From Miscanthus floridulus (taxonomy: Eukaryota; Streptophyta; Magnoliopsida; Poales; Poaceae), in the NCBI RefSeq assembly GCF_019320115.1, contig NC_089581.1, forward strand, positions 70,018,448 to 70,082,447: a stretch of 64,000 bases of DNA, given 5' to 3'. Below, one piece after another: positions 33,661 through 45,315 of this stretch. The translations under genes and the position numbers were made by a program. Each line of letters starts with the position of its first letter. Within the stretch, counting starts at the first letter, position 1. Under the pieces are notes generated by a model. That model was not told the origin of the DNA. It searched no databases and worked only from the letters and a program-made list of their open reading frames with translations.

Positions 33661-33960
33661 ATATACATGGGATGTTCATGTATTATATATGTGATGTTCA
33701 TATAGTATACATGTGATATTCTATGATGTTCGCGTACTATACATATGATGTTCTAAAATATATTTTATAATATTCATGTAATATATATGTGATGTTCTTT
33801 TTTGTATTTTTTAAGTTCACATGTATACATGTGATATTCTGCGGTGTGTTTTGTGATGTTCATGTAGTATATACATGTGATGATTTCTGATGTATTTTAT
33901 GATGTTCATGTGATACACATGTGATGTTCTATGATGCTTTTTGTGATGTTCCTATGATGG
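33660..33960. repeat. degenerate minisatellite with gatgttcatgta / acatgtgatgttc core
   Basis: About six imperfect copies of a roughly 50-bp unit built on tgatgttcatgtagtat, acatgtgatgttct and atgatgtat. The cores are partly palindromic (catgta/tacatg). No gene was found. Confidence 0.65.
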
Positions 33961-35500
33961 TCTTATATGATTTATAATAGTATAAATATTTCATAATTGA
34001 GAGAAATCACGTACATTGTGTAGCGGTGAGGAAATATTCATATAGTACCAATGACATGTTTTGTGGTATATTTTAGGTTGTTCAAGTAGTATGGGCATGT
34101 TGTTCTCTTTATTTCTCCTTTTCTTACATGGATATTTTTTTGCTTTCCATTTTTTTGTGTTTCAACCTTGTTTTATCTTTTATAATTTTTTTCCTATTTT
34201 TATATGTGACGTTATTTATCTATTTCTATATATTTTATAGATTTTCTCATTCATTTTTCCTCTGTTTCACAGATATCATCATTGTGTATTTTAGGATGAT
34301 AATGTATCATATTGTTAATAAAGGAATCAAAGACTTAGTCATAGGAAGAAGAATGGAGGAGATATATGGGATGGATTGATAATTACATTTTACACTGTCA
34401 ACAAACCTATGTCGTTTGATTAATTCATTTTTTTAATCAAATATGGACTGAATGTGTAAAGGGTAGCTAGTCTACAATAGGTTCTTTTTTTACCATTCAT
34501 CAACAGGTGCCACTCAGGTCTAATTAACTGTCTAAGAGGTACCACAAGCACACAGTAATCATGATACCATATTGTTTACGAAAACTTAAGAAAACTCTTT
34601 CACAGTGATAGAAATTATTCTCATTTAAACTAGTTATTACAGCTCAATTGATGTTGCATGCTAAAGCCTTCGGGAGTTACCATTATTCATGATTGCAATA
34701 CTTTATCGTTCATTGTTTCCTTTCATGCTGTTCAAAATAATATGCCAAACCAAGGGTGCGTGTTCCAAATGAGTAGAATCTATGGAGGTCTCTACATTAG
34801 AATTTCATTGATGCCGTACCAAACATCTAGGTTTGAACGCGCTTCACATGAACAGCATGATTTACCACCAAGTTTAACAGCTTCAACTTGATTTCACACC
34901 ATTTGAGAAGCAAGATATAGTACTTACTTATAAAGGTGTAGAGCCAGCTGCAACTAATTTACTCATTTTATTTAAAATAATGCTAGTGTTTATCGGTACG
35001 TAAATGTTGAAAACATATGCGCATGAAGCTCCGCCATTGGTGGTAGTAAAGGTGATGCCGTGATGGAAGTCGGCAAGGAGCTCGTGATGGCACGGAGAAT
35101 TGGAGTTGTGGATGGATGGAGGACCGACCCGACTCGTGTTCAGCTGTGATTATCCTGTGGTTTCACTTCAGAATCGGATGCCAAGAGAAAACGATGGCCA
35201 CATTCAGAGCTAGCAGAGATTATCCTAAATGGCACCTCGCTCGGCATCGCGACGACTGAAACTGAATGGGCACTGAAAACCTACACATATACACACGGAT
35301 ATACGGTTGGTGCCGTGGGCGGAAAAGGCTTGGGTTCGCCTGCCTTGCCTTGCCTCTCCAAAGCGGCTCTGCCTGACTGCCTCTGCTCTCTGTCCGTTGC
35401 AACACGCACAACCTGTGTCTGTCTGTGGAGCTGGAGTGGCTGGCTGGCTCACCACCAGCAAGCAGCAGGAACAGACTCTCCCTCTCACTCTGCGGTCTGC
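33961..35500. other. AT-rich intergenic sequence, nothing assigned
   Basis: No domain-bearing frame, no TIR pair and no LTR end recognised. From 34980 to 35500 the composition becomes more balanced, with short ORFs on both strands (35220-35519, 35315-35641) that lack recognisable content. Confidence 0.5.
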
Positions 35501-35519
35501 GTGCCGGTGCCACCATCAA

Positions 35520-35592
35520 TCACTGACATATTTTCTCTTACAACAGAGCCAACAGTATTTTCAGGCATGGCTTATCAGCTAAGCGAACAGGG
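35520..35592. mobile_element. MITE end relic (gcgaacagggc type)
   Basis: The stretch from tctcttacaacagagccaacagtatttt to gcgaacagggc resembles the right half of the MITE at 38570-38710 (split here: tctcttacaacagagcca, acagtattttcaggc, ttatcagctaagcgaacagg). The matching left end was not found, so it is probably truncated. Confidence 0.45.
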
Positions 35593-36134
35593 CTATTACA
35601 ATTTTGCAACGTTGGAGATATGCCATTGGTATCTTCACTAACATGTGGGACACATGCGGGACAGGATGGCATATCTCCAATTTAACAAATTATAATGACA
35701 ATTTCCCCTTTTAGTTCCTCATGCCCCCAACGCGGTGAGTATAGAGTACTCTACTGCTCTCTTCGCTCAGGAAAAAAAAATACAAGATGGGTATTAATTT
35801 GGAGGTATAAATATAAATACTATTTATTAGAAATTTCATTAAACGTGAATTACTTTTATCAACACGTAACCTATTATTAAGCGTGAATTACTATTCCTTC
35901 TTGGACGAAGGGAATAAAAGATAACATTAATAGGTGATGTGTCACGTAACCAAAGCAACGATCTCGACTGTGTAACACGGTGGGTGTAGTACAAAAAGAT
36001 AAAAGATGGAGATGGGTGTTATGACCTGAGCCGAAGCGATAAGGCAGGTGGTGGTGTACCTTTCAGTTCCATGTCAAAAGTCTGTGCTTTCCCACGGTCA
36101 CATCACATCGCATTTGCAGCGACCTCGCATCACT

Positions 36135-36160
36135 CGCTCTCTCTCTCTCTCTCCCTCCCT
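36135..36160. repeat. (CT)n microsatellite
   Basis: A ctctct run passing into ccctccctcc. It is followed by an imperfect direct duplication of a roughly 35-bp segment (ccttcgtcaaac...gatta, 36163-36236). Confidence 0.85.
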
Positions 36161-36236
36161 CCTTCGTCAAACGGATTAGGAAATGTGGCTTCTTCTCCTT
36201 CGTCAAACCACAAGGATTAGGAAATGTGGCTTCTTC

Positions 36237-36571
36237 GGCCCTGTTTGATACGTGCCTCCTAAAATTTCTGTCACATTAAATATGTTTGATATATGCATGG
36301 AGTATTAAATATAAATTAATTACAAAACTAATTGCACAACTTGCGACTAATTGACGAGACGAATCTTTTAAACCTAATTAGTCCATGATTTGACAACGTG
36401 GTACTACAATAAACATGTGCTAATGATAGATTAATTAGGCTTAAAAAAAATCATCTCGCAAATCCTCCATCTATGTAATTGATTTTATAATTAATCTATA
36501 TTTAATGCTCCTTATTAGTATATAAACATTCAATATGACATGAATTTTAGGAGCAACTAAAGAACCAAACA
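36237..36571. mobile_element. foldback MITE, GGCCCTGTTTG-type end
   Basis: It begins ggccctgtttgat and ends agaaccaaaca. Its two halves are imperfect reverse complements over more than 100 bases (left tcctaaaatttctgtcacatt against right aatatgacatgaattttagga, and left gagacgaatctttt against right aaaaaaatcatctcgc). This is a well-known kind of grass foldback MITE, probably PIF/Harbinger-related. The TSD is not clear. Confidence 0.6.
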
Positions 36572-36643
36572 TCCGATTGGACAGTATATTGTCCGTGCTA
36601 ACCGAGGCAATGATTGGACCCCTAATCCTGGTCACAGGAACTA

Positions 36644-36895
36644 GGGCCGCGTTTAGTTCTGGCCAAAGTTGGGGCAGCCGGAAACGCAGGCGCACTGTAG
36701 CGCACTGTAGCATTTCGTTTGTATTTGTTAATAATTGTCTAAACATTGACTAATTAGGCTCAAAACGTTCGTCTCGCAAAGTACAATCAAACTGTGCAAT
36801 TAGTTTTTGATTTCGTCTATATTTAGTACTTCATGCATGTACCGCAAGTTTGATGTGACGGAAAATCTTCTTTTTACATAGTGTCAAATTCAGAA
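36644..36895. mobile_element. MITE relic, gggccgcgtttagttc end
   Basis: It begins gggccgcgtttagttc and contains gactaattaggctcaaaacg, ttcgtctcgcaaa and cttctttttacatagtgtca, diagnostic pieces of the same broad MITE group as 36237-36571. The right terminal repeat is degenerate or absent. It lies only about 70 bases from the preceding MITE. Confidence 0.55.
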
Positions 36896-38569
36896 AATTG
36901 GGGGACCCGTCCGGCCCATGGACCTGCGTGGACCATGCCTGCCTGCCTGCCCCTCAATCCTCACCACAAGCATTGCATTGACTTCTATCGTGCACCCACC
37001 CACACACGTGACACGTCCTTGAACCATGAAACGGCCTTCTCAGGGGAAAAAAAATTCGTTGAAAGGGTCTCCATCGTTACCCTGTTTCCTGCCAAATACT
37101 CTCTTTATTTATCTATATATTGTCTACATAATACAAATTTGTAAAGTCAATATTTTGAAAAGGGAATTCTGGGCCATGACTCTGCTAAATGGTTTGCCGC
37201 GCCAGCCCTGGCACGGCCTCAAAATGTAGTAGCGGCTTCTTTGAAGTAGTACAAGTGTTTCTAGGCGAGCTCTCGGTTGATGTGATGCATCTGCCATCTG
37301 CAGTCATTTTCCGTCTAAAAGCATAACGACGTTTACGCCATTTTCATCAACCAACTAAAAGGACCAGGCACCAATTGTCAGTCCTCGGTATTTTCCAAAT
37401 TATTGATAAAATAAAAAGGAACAATTGCAAACAGGGTTATTTGCAAGTTGCAAGGTCAGGGCAGGGACGAAGCCAAGAGTTTTGCGGAGTGCAGTCTTGA
37501 GACGAACGCACACTATTTTGATTGAGATGAAGGTGAGGAGAGCATCAAGCAACCCATCAAATGGTTTGTTTCAAACAGGCCACGTAACGTATTATTTTAC
37601 TACAAATTAAAATTGCCGGTCAGGATAAGACAGGGGAGGTCCAGCTCCAGCAGGTGAGCTCAATCAGGTGCCTTGCCTGCGCTGCTTCATATTCACTAGT
37701 ATACTGGTGCGCAGGCTAACGTTACGGGTTCATTTCAGAGATTCACATGAAAATAACCAAACGATAATATTTTTTTTCGTAGTTTAATTCGAAAACACTC
37801 ATGCATAACAAGGTATAATAGGTCATGTCACGCATACTATAACTACCCAATGCTAGTATATTGTCCGTGTTAACGCTAGGGACCTCATTAAGTCTAAAGT
37901 TAATTCAATCAAATTTGAAGTAGTGAGTTAATTGTGTTTTTGTCAAATCTATTTTTTCATAGCATTGAACTGAGCAGTGTTTTTGCTAATACGACAGGAC
38001 ATTGCATAAAACTTTTTTGGCATTAGCCCCAAACGACCGATACAATATTCTTCTATTCTCCGGATCCTTAAAAGTTACTTAAGTATCAACTGTCCTAAAA
38101 AAAATTATAGCAACTCTCTTACAAAAATTACTACATACTTCCTTTCTGCATCCGAAATTGCCAGCCCAGACTTCGTATCAGTGACCTGCGTGACGGCAGC
38201 TGCTCTTTCGTTTTGTGTCCACAGCTCCGCATTAACACATTGCACCCCAGATTTGTGAGCACAGCGCTCACTTCGGATAGAGAGCCCGGGCCTGTCAGTC
38301 CCAGTTAGCTTTATCAAGGTGTAGTCGGAGGAAGGCTCCACTCCAATGGCTCTCCTCCGTGAGGGAAGAAAACAAGAATGAGGCCCGATAGACTGCACAG
38401 GAAGAGATTGATAGATTCAACAAACTGAACGGGAACAAGAATATGAACCAAACAGCTTAGAAATTGCACCATTTTGACGAAGGAAACAAAAAGAAACCAA
38501 TTTTAATTTAGTCCTACCGTCCATGAACCATCCTCCGTCTGAGGATATGTATGCTTTCTTGGGGTTTGA
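36896..38569. other. intergenic sequence, no gene
   Basis: No supported coding region. Two short segments belong to a dispersed family with the core 'ctaacg(c/t)tacggg' (37696-37740 and 37856-37930; see the entry at 39735). Confidence 0.5.
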
Positions 38570-38710
38570 GGCTGTGTTCGGCTGGCTGGTAGCCGGTTGG
38601 CTGGCTGGCCAGCCACCTCACGAAATTACTGTTCATGTTCTGTCAGAACAGTATTTTTCTCTCACAATAATCAGCCGAAATAGTATTTTTCAGTCCTGCC
38701 GAACAGGCAA
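38570..38710. mobile_element. short MITE, tgttcggctggct / ccgaacaggc ends
   Basis: Inverted ends gtgttcggctgg and ctgccgaacaggc flank an interior with actgttcatgttctg and acagtatttttctctcac, typical of a widespread grass hAT-like MITE. It is about 140 bp long. The TSD is not clear. Confidence 0.6.
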
Positions 38711-38756
38711 TGAGGTTAGTGAAGACTTGCACTACCTCCAACAGTATCCCATCTTG

Positions 38757-38820
38757 TTGGGGCTGTCCACCTATATCGTTCAAACATTGTTGGCGCTGTC
38801 CACATATATCGTTCAAACAA
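38757..38820. repeat. tandem duplication of about 31 bp
   Basis: ttggggctgtccacctatat...cgttcaaac is repeated directly as ttggcgctgtccacatatat...cgttcaaac, with a few differences. Confidence 0.8.
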
Positions 38821-39193
38821 AAACTATGTCAGCTTGAGCCACAAACAAGAAAAACAAACCAATGAGAAGCACGTTTTTTGTGGGACTCACATGAACAACT
38901 GTAGCATTTGGACATGAGGTGCTGTCAATAGTGAACCCTGAACTCAGAAAAAGAATATGAATCAACATGTTAGTATATAACAATGAAAAAACTTTGTACA
39001 CTGCTAAGACTGACAGAGGTTAAGGAACTGCTTTTCTGAAACAAGGAAATTGTTGAAGTATACAATATCATCATATAAATATATGAATATCTACAGTCAA
39101 GTATAAACTCACAGTAGAATTCAGTACCTATATTGTCACATAACATCTGAAAAAGACAACTTACATGTCAGTTTGTTATTGACCGGCCACTGC

Positions 39194-39469
39194 TAGGGAT
39201 GAAAACGGATCGGATACGGACGGATATCACTAATATTACATTTGTTTTCATATTTCTGTTCGGATTCGGATTCGAATACGAATAGTGTTAACTTTGCCGG
39301 ATATGATACGATTGGATATCGACATCATAAATATGCGATTTGAGTATTCGGATACGGATACGGTATCGGATATTGAATATCCGGACTCAGATATAGACAG
39401 ATCTCAACCCCTCTAAACGGATTCGGTCTCGAATACGGTCGAAAAATATCCGTACCGTTTTCATCCCTA
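39194..39469. mobile_element. hAT-like MITE with TAGGGATGAAAACGG terminal repeats
   Basis: Terminal inverted repeats TAGGGATGAAAACGG and CCGTTTTCATCCCTA match perfectly. They are flanked by an 8-bp duplication, gccactgc (39186-39193) and gccaccgc (39470-39477), with one mismatch. The 276-bp interior is built of ggatacgg/atccgta-like words and has no coding capacity. The 8-bp TSD supports hAT, mobilised by a transposase elsewhere. Confidence 0.85.
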
Positions 39470-40078
39470 GCCACCGCTACCGCTGCAAGCTGGCTTGTCG
39501 GCTTCCTTCCACCGCCCCGCCATCAAGCACCTGCCAGCCGCCACGGGACGCGCACCATGTGCCGGATTCGACCAGCCCGCCAGCGCACGGTTCCCCACAG
39601 CAGCAGCGCGCGTGTCAACGAGCATGGCCGCCCAGTAGTCGAAGTACGGTGGCTCCTAAAATCATATCGAAGTTGGAGGTGCCGGCCGCCGCTGCCGCTC
39701 GCCCGCTACAATCAAATAGATTGAGAAAATATTGCCCGTGCTAACACTATGGCAGCATCTATCTTTTAGTAATCAAGCATTGATTGAGAAAATATTTATA
39801 ATTCATGCACAAAGTAATTTAAATAATTTCTAGCAACAAATTAAACAATTGCCCGTGCTAACGCTACGGGTCACATTAAGTCCAAAGTTAATTTTATTAA
39901 ATTTGAAGTACTTAGCTAACGCTACGGGCCACATACTTTGTCAGCAACAAAGGTGTAGAAATAATGCACAACTTTTACATAAAAAGAACTGCAGTGCAAG
40001 AAATAATCTGTTATGACAGGCATCCCCTATGCCAGACGCAGGCCCAATAGTGGCTAGGGGGGCGGCTCTGTTAAGGGG
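39470..40078. repeat. intergenic sequence with dispersed 'cccgtgctaacgctacggg' segments
   Basis: Copies at 39735-39765, 39852-39921 and about 39914-39931. About 70 bases at 39852-39921 align with 37856-37930 (shared cattaagt, aaagttaatt, aaatttgaagta). Related pieces are at 36588 and 37700. Family unknown. The GC-rich piece 39480-39660 has no supported gene. Confidence 0.5.
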
Positions 40079-40402
40079 ATCAGAGGCCCAATTTATCTTT
40101 TATTTGGTATTTTCTTAGATATAGATATAGTTCCTTAATTATAGCATCTATAGGGAAGGATAAATACTTGTAATCTAGGATGATTAGAATTAAGCAGAAG
40201 TAACAATTAAGTTGCTGGCTTTCCTTGGGAGCCAGCCGTCCCTGCCCTCTCTCCCTCACGTGAGCTCTAGGGCTGCAGCAGCAGCCGCCGCACTCTCTCG
40301 CTGCCACGGTCCCTCACCGGCGTCGAGAGTACAGACCACGTCCTCCCCTCTTCCACCCCTATAATCTGCGCAGCAACTCCCGTAGGGCATCAAGCCCTAT
40401 CA
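40079..40402 (+). repeat. candidate short 5' LTR of a Reina-like chromovirus
   Basis: It begins TGTTAAGGGG, ends CCCTATCA, is 324 bp long and is followed directly by ttgtatcagcg, a degenerate match to the initiator-Met primer site, and 14 bases later by the gag ATG. The matching 3' LTR is not in the window, so the boundaries rest on TG...CA, position and the primer site only. Confidence 0.55.
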
Positions 40403-40416
40403 ACCTTGTATCAGCG

Positions 40417-41358
40417 ATGTCAGGCCCTAATCCCACCAACACTCCGCCATCAATCACCTCCGCTGTCGCGGTGGTCACCACCTCGCCACTGCCACCTACC
40501 TCTGCACCCGTTGCCCAGATGAAGCATGCGGCACAGATGACGCCGGAACAGGTGGCTGCCACCATCGGGGAGCTGACTCGCTCGATGGCTGCCATCCAAT
40601 CCTACCTGGCCGGCGCGCCACCGCCGCCGCAACCGGCTGCGACCACCCTGCCAGCGGTGCTGCCGTATGGGATGCCCTACTCCAACACGATGGGCATTCC
40701 CATCCATCTCCTCTGGATGCTACCTTCCCCTTCGCCGATTCCATCATGGGCTTTAGCCTCGACGACCAGCCCGGTGTACACCATGGCGACCTCTCCGCTG
40801 CGACATCAGTAGTGCCACTGCCCACTACCGCCGCTGTGGTCTTCCACGAGGGACCCCAGGCTGATGGCTTTTTCTATGGGGGTTCCGACAGCCCTCTCTT
40901 CTACGGACCGGGGCACCTAGGTGTGAGTGACTCCCAGTCCATAGGTAGTGTTCCGGAGCCCTTCATCTAGGGCACGCATGGGGCCCCTCAGGTTGCTCAC
41001 CCTCCATGTTTCTACAAGCTTGAGTTTACGACCTACGATGGCTCCAAGGACCCCCTAAATTGGCTCAATCACTGTGAGCAATTTTTCCGAGGGCAGCGTA
41101 CCCTCACCTCAGATTGCACCTGGCTCGTGTCCTATCATCTAACTAGTGTGGCATAGACATGGTATTATGCCTTGGAGCAGGATGAGGGCATGCCCACCTG
41201 GGACTGTTTCAAGGAGCTGTGCAATCTACAGTTTAGGCCGGCGATACGTAACAACTGACTGTTCAAACTCACCCGCCTTCCGTTCACCTCCACGGTGTAG
41301 GACTACTCGGCTCGCTTCAACGCCGTGCTCCGCCATGCCCGTAATCTGTCGGCCCCGC
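40417..41358 (+). pseudogene. gag: Reina-like gag, N-terminal and capsid part
   Basis: From ATG 40417: a Pro/Ala-rich N-terminus (MSGPNPTNTPPSITSAV), an MTPEQVAATIGELTRSMAAI helix, a Pro-rich linker, a frameshift near 40700-40750, then the capsid (CFYKLEFTTYDGSKDPLNWL, NHCEQFFRGQRT, YHLTSVA, RPAIRNN, TRLPFTSTV). Stops include TAG 40968, TAG 41155, TGA near 41258 and TAG 41299; most sit where Gln, Arg or Trp would be expected. Coding stops at 41358, where the Sirevirus is inserted, and resumes at 56428 and 58439. Confidence 0.8.
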
Positions 41359-43325
41359 TGAAAGCTCTAGTTTGGTTTTGGTGAATTGATGAAACCCTAA
41401 GTACTAACCTAGTTTATCAAGTGATCATGAGATAGGTAGCACACTCCAAGTGGTGAAGCAAATGAAGATCATAGCATGATGATGATGATGGCATGGTGAT
41501 GATCAAGTGCTTCGACTTGGAAAGAAGAAAGAGAAAAACAAAAAGCTCAAGGCAAAGGTATATTTTGTAGGAGCTATTTTGTTTTGGTGATCAAGACACT
41601 TAGAGAGTGTGATCACATTTAGGTTTGATAGCCGTACTATTAAGAGGGGTGAAACTCGTATCGTAATGCGGTTATCAAAGTGCCACTAGATGCTCTAACT
41701 CATTGCATATGCATTTAGAATCTAGTGGAGTGCTAACACCCTTGAAAATATTTGTGAAAATACGCTAACACATGTGCACAAGGTGATACACTTGGTGGTT
41801 GGCACATTTGATCAAGGGTGGTGAAGTTTGGGTGCAAGGGTAAGAAACTCCACCGGCGGAGTGTCCGCTCGTAGAGTGTGGATAGTCCGACGGTGCCACC
41901 GGCGCCCTAGATAGAAAAGACGGAGGTCATTGTGAGTGACCGGACGCTGGACTCGGTTGGACCAGAGCGTCCGGTCAGTGGCAGCAAAGGACATGCGTTT
42001 CGGTCTCATGACCGGACGCTGAGTCGCTCAGCGACCGGACGCTGGTAGGGTGCGTCCGGTCAATGCTGACGTATGTAGACATAGGGCGTACAGAGGAGAC
42101 ATTGTGTGACCGGACGCTGGCTGTGTCTGGTCAGGCATGACCAGACGCGTCCGGTCAGGAAAAATCGCGTTTGGAACCTTACTAGAAATGACCGGACGCT
42201 AAGGTCCAGCGTCTGGTCACTTTCTAACTGACACGTTCGGTCAACTTGTCGACCATTGAGATCAAACATTCACTATTAAACGTAGGAGACACATGGCCGC
42301 CATCGGGCGATCGGACGCTGAGGAGCAGCATCCGGTCAGTAGGACCGGAGCGTCCGGTCACCCCGATCTGTACCCAGTGAAGGAGTACAACGGCTCTATT
42401 TCATGGGGGCTTCTATTTAAGCCCCATGGCTAGTTCAAGCTCACTCTCTTGGCCATTTGCATTGACATAGCAACCTTGTGAGCTTAGCCAAAGCCCTCCC
42501 ACTCATCTCCATCATTGATTCATCATCATAGTGAGATTGGGAGTGATCCAAGTGCATTGCTTGAGTGATTGCATCTAGAGGCACTTGGTGTTCGTGTTTC
42601 GCTATGGATTTTGCTTGTTACTCTTGGTGGTTGCCGCCACCTAGACGGCTTGGAGCAGCAAGGATCGTTGAGTGGAGGGTGGTGATTGTCCCTGGCTCCG
42701 ATCGTGGTAATTGTGAGGGGTTCTTGACCTTTCCCCGGCGGAGCGCCAAAAGGTACTCTAGTGGATTGCTCGTGGCTTGTGTGATCCTCATCTTGTGTTG
42801 GTTGTGCGGCACCCTATTGAGAGTTTGGCATGTGATGCCAATTAGCGCGTGAACCTCCAAGTGAGTGAATCGCCACAATGAGGACTAGCTTGCCGGCAAG
42901 CAAGTGAACCTTGGTAAAAATTATTGTGTTCATCATTGATTCCAAGGTGATTGGTCTTCATTGTTATTTATCTTTGTGATTGATTGGTTCTTCATCTACA
43001 CGGTAGTATAACCCTCTTGATTGCTCTCTTTACTTTACCGCAAACTAGTTGATAAGCTCTTTAGTGTAGCTAGTTGTGAGAGCTTGCTTGCTTGGTTGGT
43101 GTGGCTCTTTAGTTAGCCTTTGAGAGCACACTAACATAGGGTAGTGTCATAGCTCTTGTGTGAATCGACACTATCTAAACTAGAATTGTGGTAGGTGGCT
43201 TGCATTTTAAGTAGGCTAGCACAACACTTGCTTCGCTTCATAATTGTCTAACCATTTTGTTAAGTGTTGTTGTAGAAATTTTATTAGGCTATTCACCCCC
43301 CCCCTCTAGCCATTAGGACCTTTCA
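41359..43325 (+). repeat. Sirevirus 5' LTR
   Basis: 1967 bp. Between about 41930 and 42360 it carries a cluster of short words GACCGGACGCT and its reverse complement AGCGTCCGGTC, about fifteen copies in both orientations. The TATA-like TATTTAA lies at 42414-42420. The ORFs 42565-42852 (+) and 42618-42878 (-) recur in each LTR copy but have no domain. Confidence 0.95.
42414..42420 (+). promoter_or_regulatory. candidate Sirevirus TATA box within a hairpin
   Basis: TATTTAA sits between gggggctt and aagcccc, so the TATA element lies at the tip of a 10-bp imperfect inverted repeat (about 42401-42428). The arrangement is conserved in the 3' LTR (about 55508-55535) and in the reversed solo LTR (about 57423-57450). 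Confidence 0.5.
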
Positions 43326-43327
43326 AG

Positions 43328-43341
43328 TGGTATCAGAGCCA
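43328..43341 (+). promoter_or_regulatory. Sirevirus primer-binding site
   Basis: TGGTATCAGAGCCA two bases after the LTR end is a perfect match to the plant initiator-Met primer site. Confidence 0.93.
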
Positions 43342-43382
43342 AGGTCACTATGATTTGAGGCTTAACAACCTTCAGTGTTAAA

Positions 43383-45315
43383 ATGGCTCAAATCAACAAC
43401 ACTAAGAAGCCACCCCAATTTGATGGCTCAAATTATCCTTATTGGAAGTCAAAGATGACCACACACATCAAGTCAATCAATAGAAAGGTGTGGAAGGTGG
43501 TAGAAACCAAAATTGAGATTAGTGATCCGGAGAATCCCACCACGACCGAAGAAGTGCTTCTCCAAAACAATGACATTGCTCTAAGTGCTATTCATGATGC
43601 AATTGATGAGAACATTTGAGTAAATCAAGAATATTGAGATGGCTCATGAGGCTTGAAAGAAGTTGGAAGAATCATTTGAGGGCACTCAAGCTATGAAGGG
43701 TGCAAAGGCATACATTCTCAAAGAGAAGTTTGCAAGCTTTAAGATGAAGAAGGATGAGAGTGTGCCGAAGATGTTTCATAGGCTTCAAGTGCTTATCAAT
43801 GATCTCAAAGCACTTGGAGAAGAAGTGAAGGATAAGGACTTCTCCCACAAGTTCTTGAGATGCTTACCTTCAAGATTTGGTACATTGGTCACTATTCTAC
43901 TGAGGAGTGGTTTGGACACCATGACACCAAACCAAGTATTGGGAGATATAATGACCGATGATACATATAGAGATGATGATGAGAAAGAAGAAAAGAAGGA
44001 GAAGAAAGATGAGAAGAAGGATGAGAAGAAGAAGAGCGTGGCATTCAAAGCCACATCATCCAAGGGCAAAGCTAAGCAAGAAACATCAAGTGAAGAAGAC
44101 AAATCATGGGATGATGATGATGATGAGAAGATGGCCCTATTTGTTAAGAGATTTGGCAAGTTCATGGTGAAGAAGGGCTACCGTGCTAGAAGAAAGAAGT
44201 CTTCATCCAAGAACAAAGAAGAGTCAAGAAGGTGCTTCAAGTGTGGAAGCAAAGATCATCTTGTTGCTCAATGCCCATACAATAGCGACAATGATGATGA
44301 CAACAAGAAGAACAAGAAAAAGGACAAGAAGGAAAAGAAAGAGAAGAAGGACAAGATGGCCTTCAAGAAGAAGAAGGGTTGTTCATATGTAGTCACTTGG
44401 GATAGTGATGCTTCCTCAAGTGATGATGATGATGATAGTGATGATCATAAGACCACCAAGAAGAAGGTTCTTGCAAGCATTGCTATCAATGAGAAGCCTT
44501 CTCTCTTCGAATCTTCATCATGCTTCATGGCTAAGACCACTAAGGTACAATCTTGTGATGATGAAAGTGATGAAGAACATATTGATGATAATGAACATGA
44601 AAATGAAAATGATAGTGATGATGATGAACCTACTAAGGATGAATTATTTGACATGCTAGAAGATGCTAAAGAACACTTTGACATTAAGAGAAGGGAATGC
44701 AAGAGCTTGAATAAGGAGGTAAAAGCCCTTAAGCAAGCCCTTGATGAGCTCAAAGCAACTCATGAGAAGCTAGAGGAAGCCCACGAGAAGCTTGGCAAGG
44801 CTCACAAAAAGCTTGAAAAGGCTCATTCCACTTTGCTTAATGAACAAGATAAAAAGAAACATGTTGAAATTTGTGATGTAGGTTTAACTTGTGATATAAT
44901 TGATGAATCACTATCTATGCCTATCATTGTTGCTCCTACTAACCCTTCTTGTAGCACTTCCACTTCTACCTCATCTAGTAGTGATGGTCTCACTTGTGAT
45001 GCCTCACTAGTGGTTGAGAATGAAAACCTTAAGAAGGAGGTCACTAAGCTCACTCACACCTTAGCTAAGGCTTATGGTGGTGAGGACCGCTTGCTTATGT
45101 GCTTGGGTAGTCAAAGAGCTTCTCTCTATAAAGAGGGATTGGGCTATACCCCCAAGAAAGGCAAGGCGGCCTTTGCTCCTCATAAGACTAGTTTTGTGAA
45201 GAACAATGGTCGGTTTTGCACTAGTTGTAAGCAAGTGGGTCACAAAGAGCAAGAATGCAAAAACAAGAGCAAAAATACTAATGTATCCTTCATTAAGCTT
45301 GATTCATGCTATATG
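43383..45315 (+). pseudogene. gag: Sirevirus gag (interrupted)
   Basis: From ATG 43383: the N-terminal PPQFDGSNYPYWKSKM box typical of copia gag, then a frameshift with stops near 43612-43660, then a long open frame (43663-45315). This has the capsid (FHRLQVLINDLKALGEEV), a Lys/Glu/Asp-rich region, zinc knuckle 1 CFKCGSKDHLVAQC (about 44232-44275), a second acidic region, a coiled coil (KLEEAHEKLGKAHKKLEKAH, about 44765-44825) and zinc knuckle 2 CTSCKQVGHKEQEC (about 45217-45258). At 45315 a solo LTR cuts the frame in codon-neutral position after Cys-Tyr-Met. Gag continues from 49932 to TGA 50073-50075. Confidence 0.9.

Noticed and set aside
33080..34379. Hydrophobic small proteins with membrane-like segments
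   Set aside because: Phe/Leu/Ile-rich translations of T-rich low-complexity DNA.
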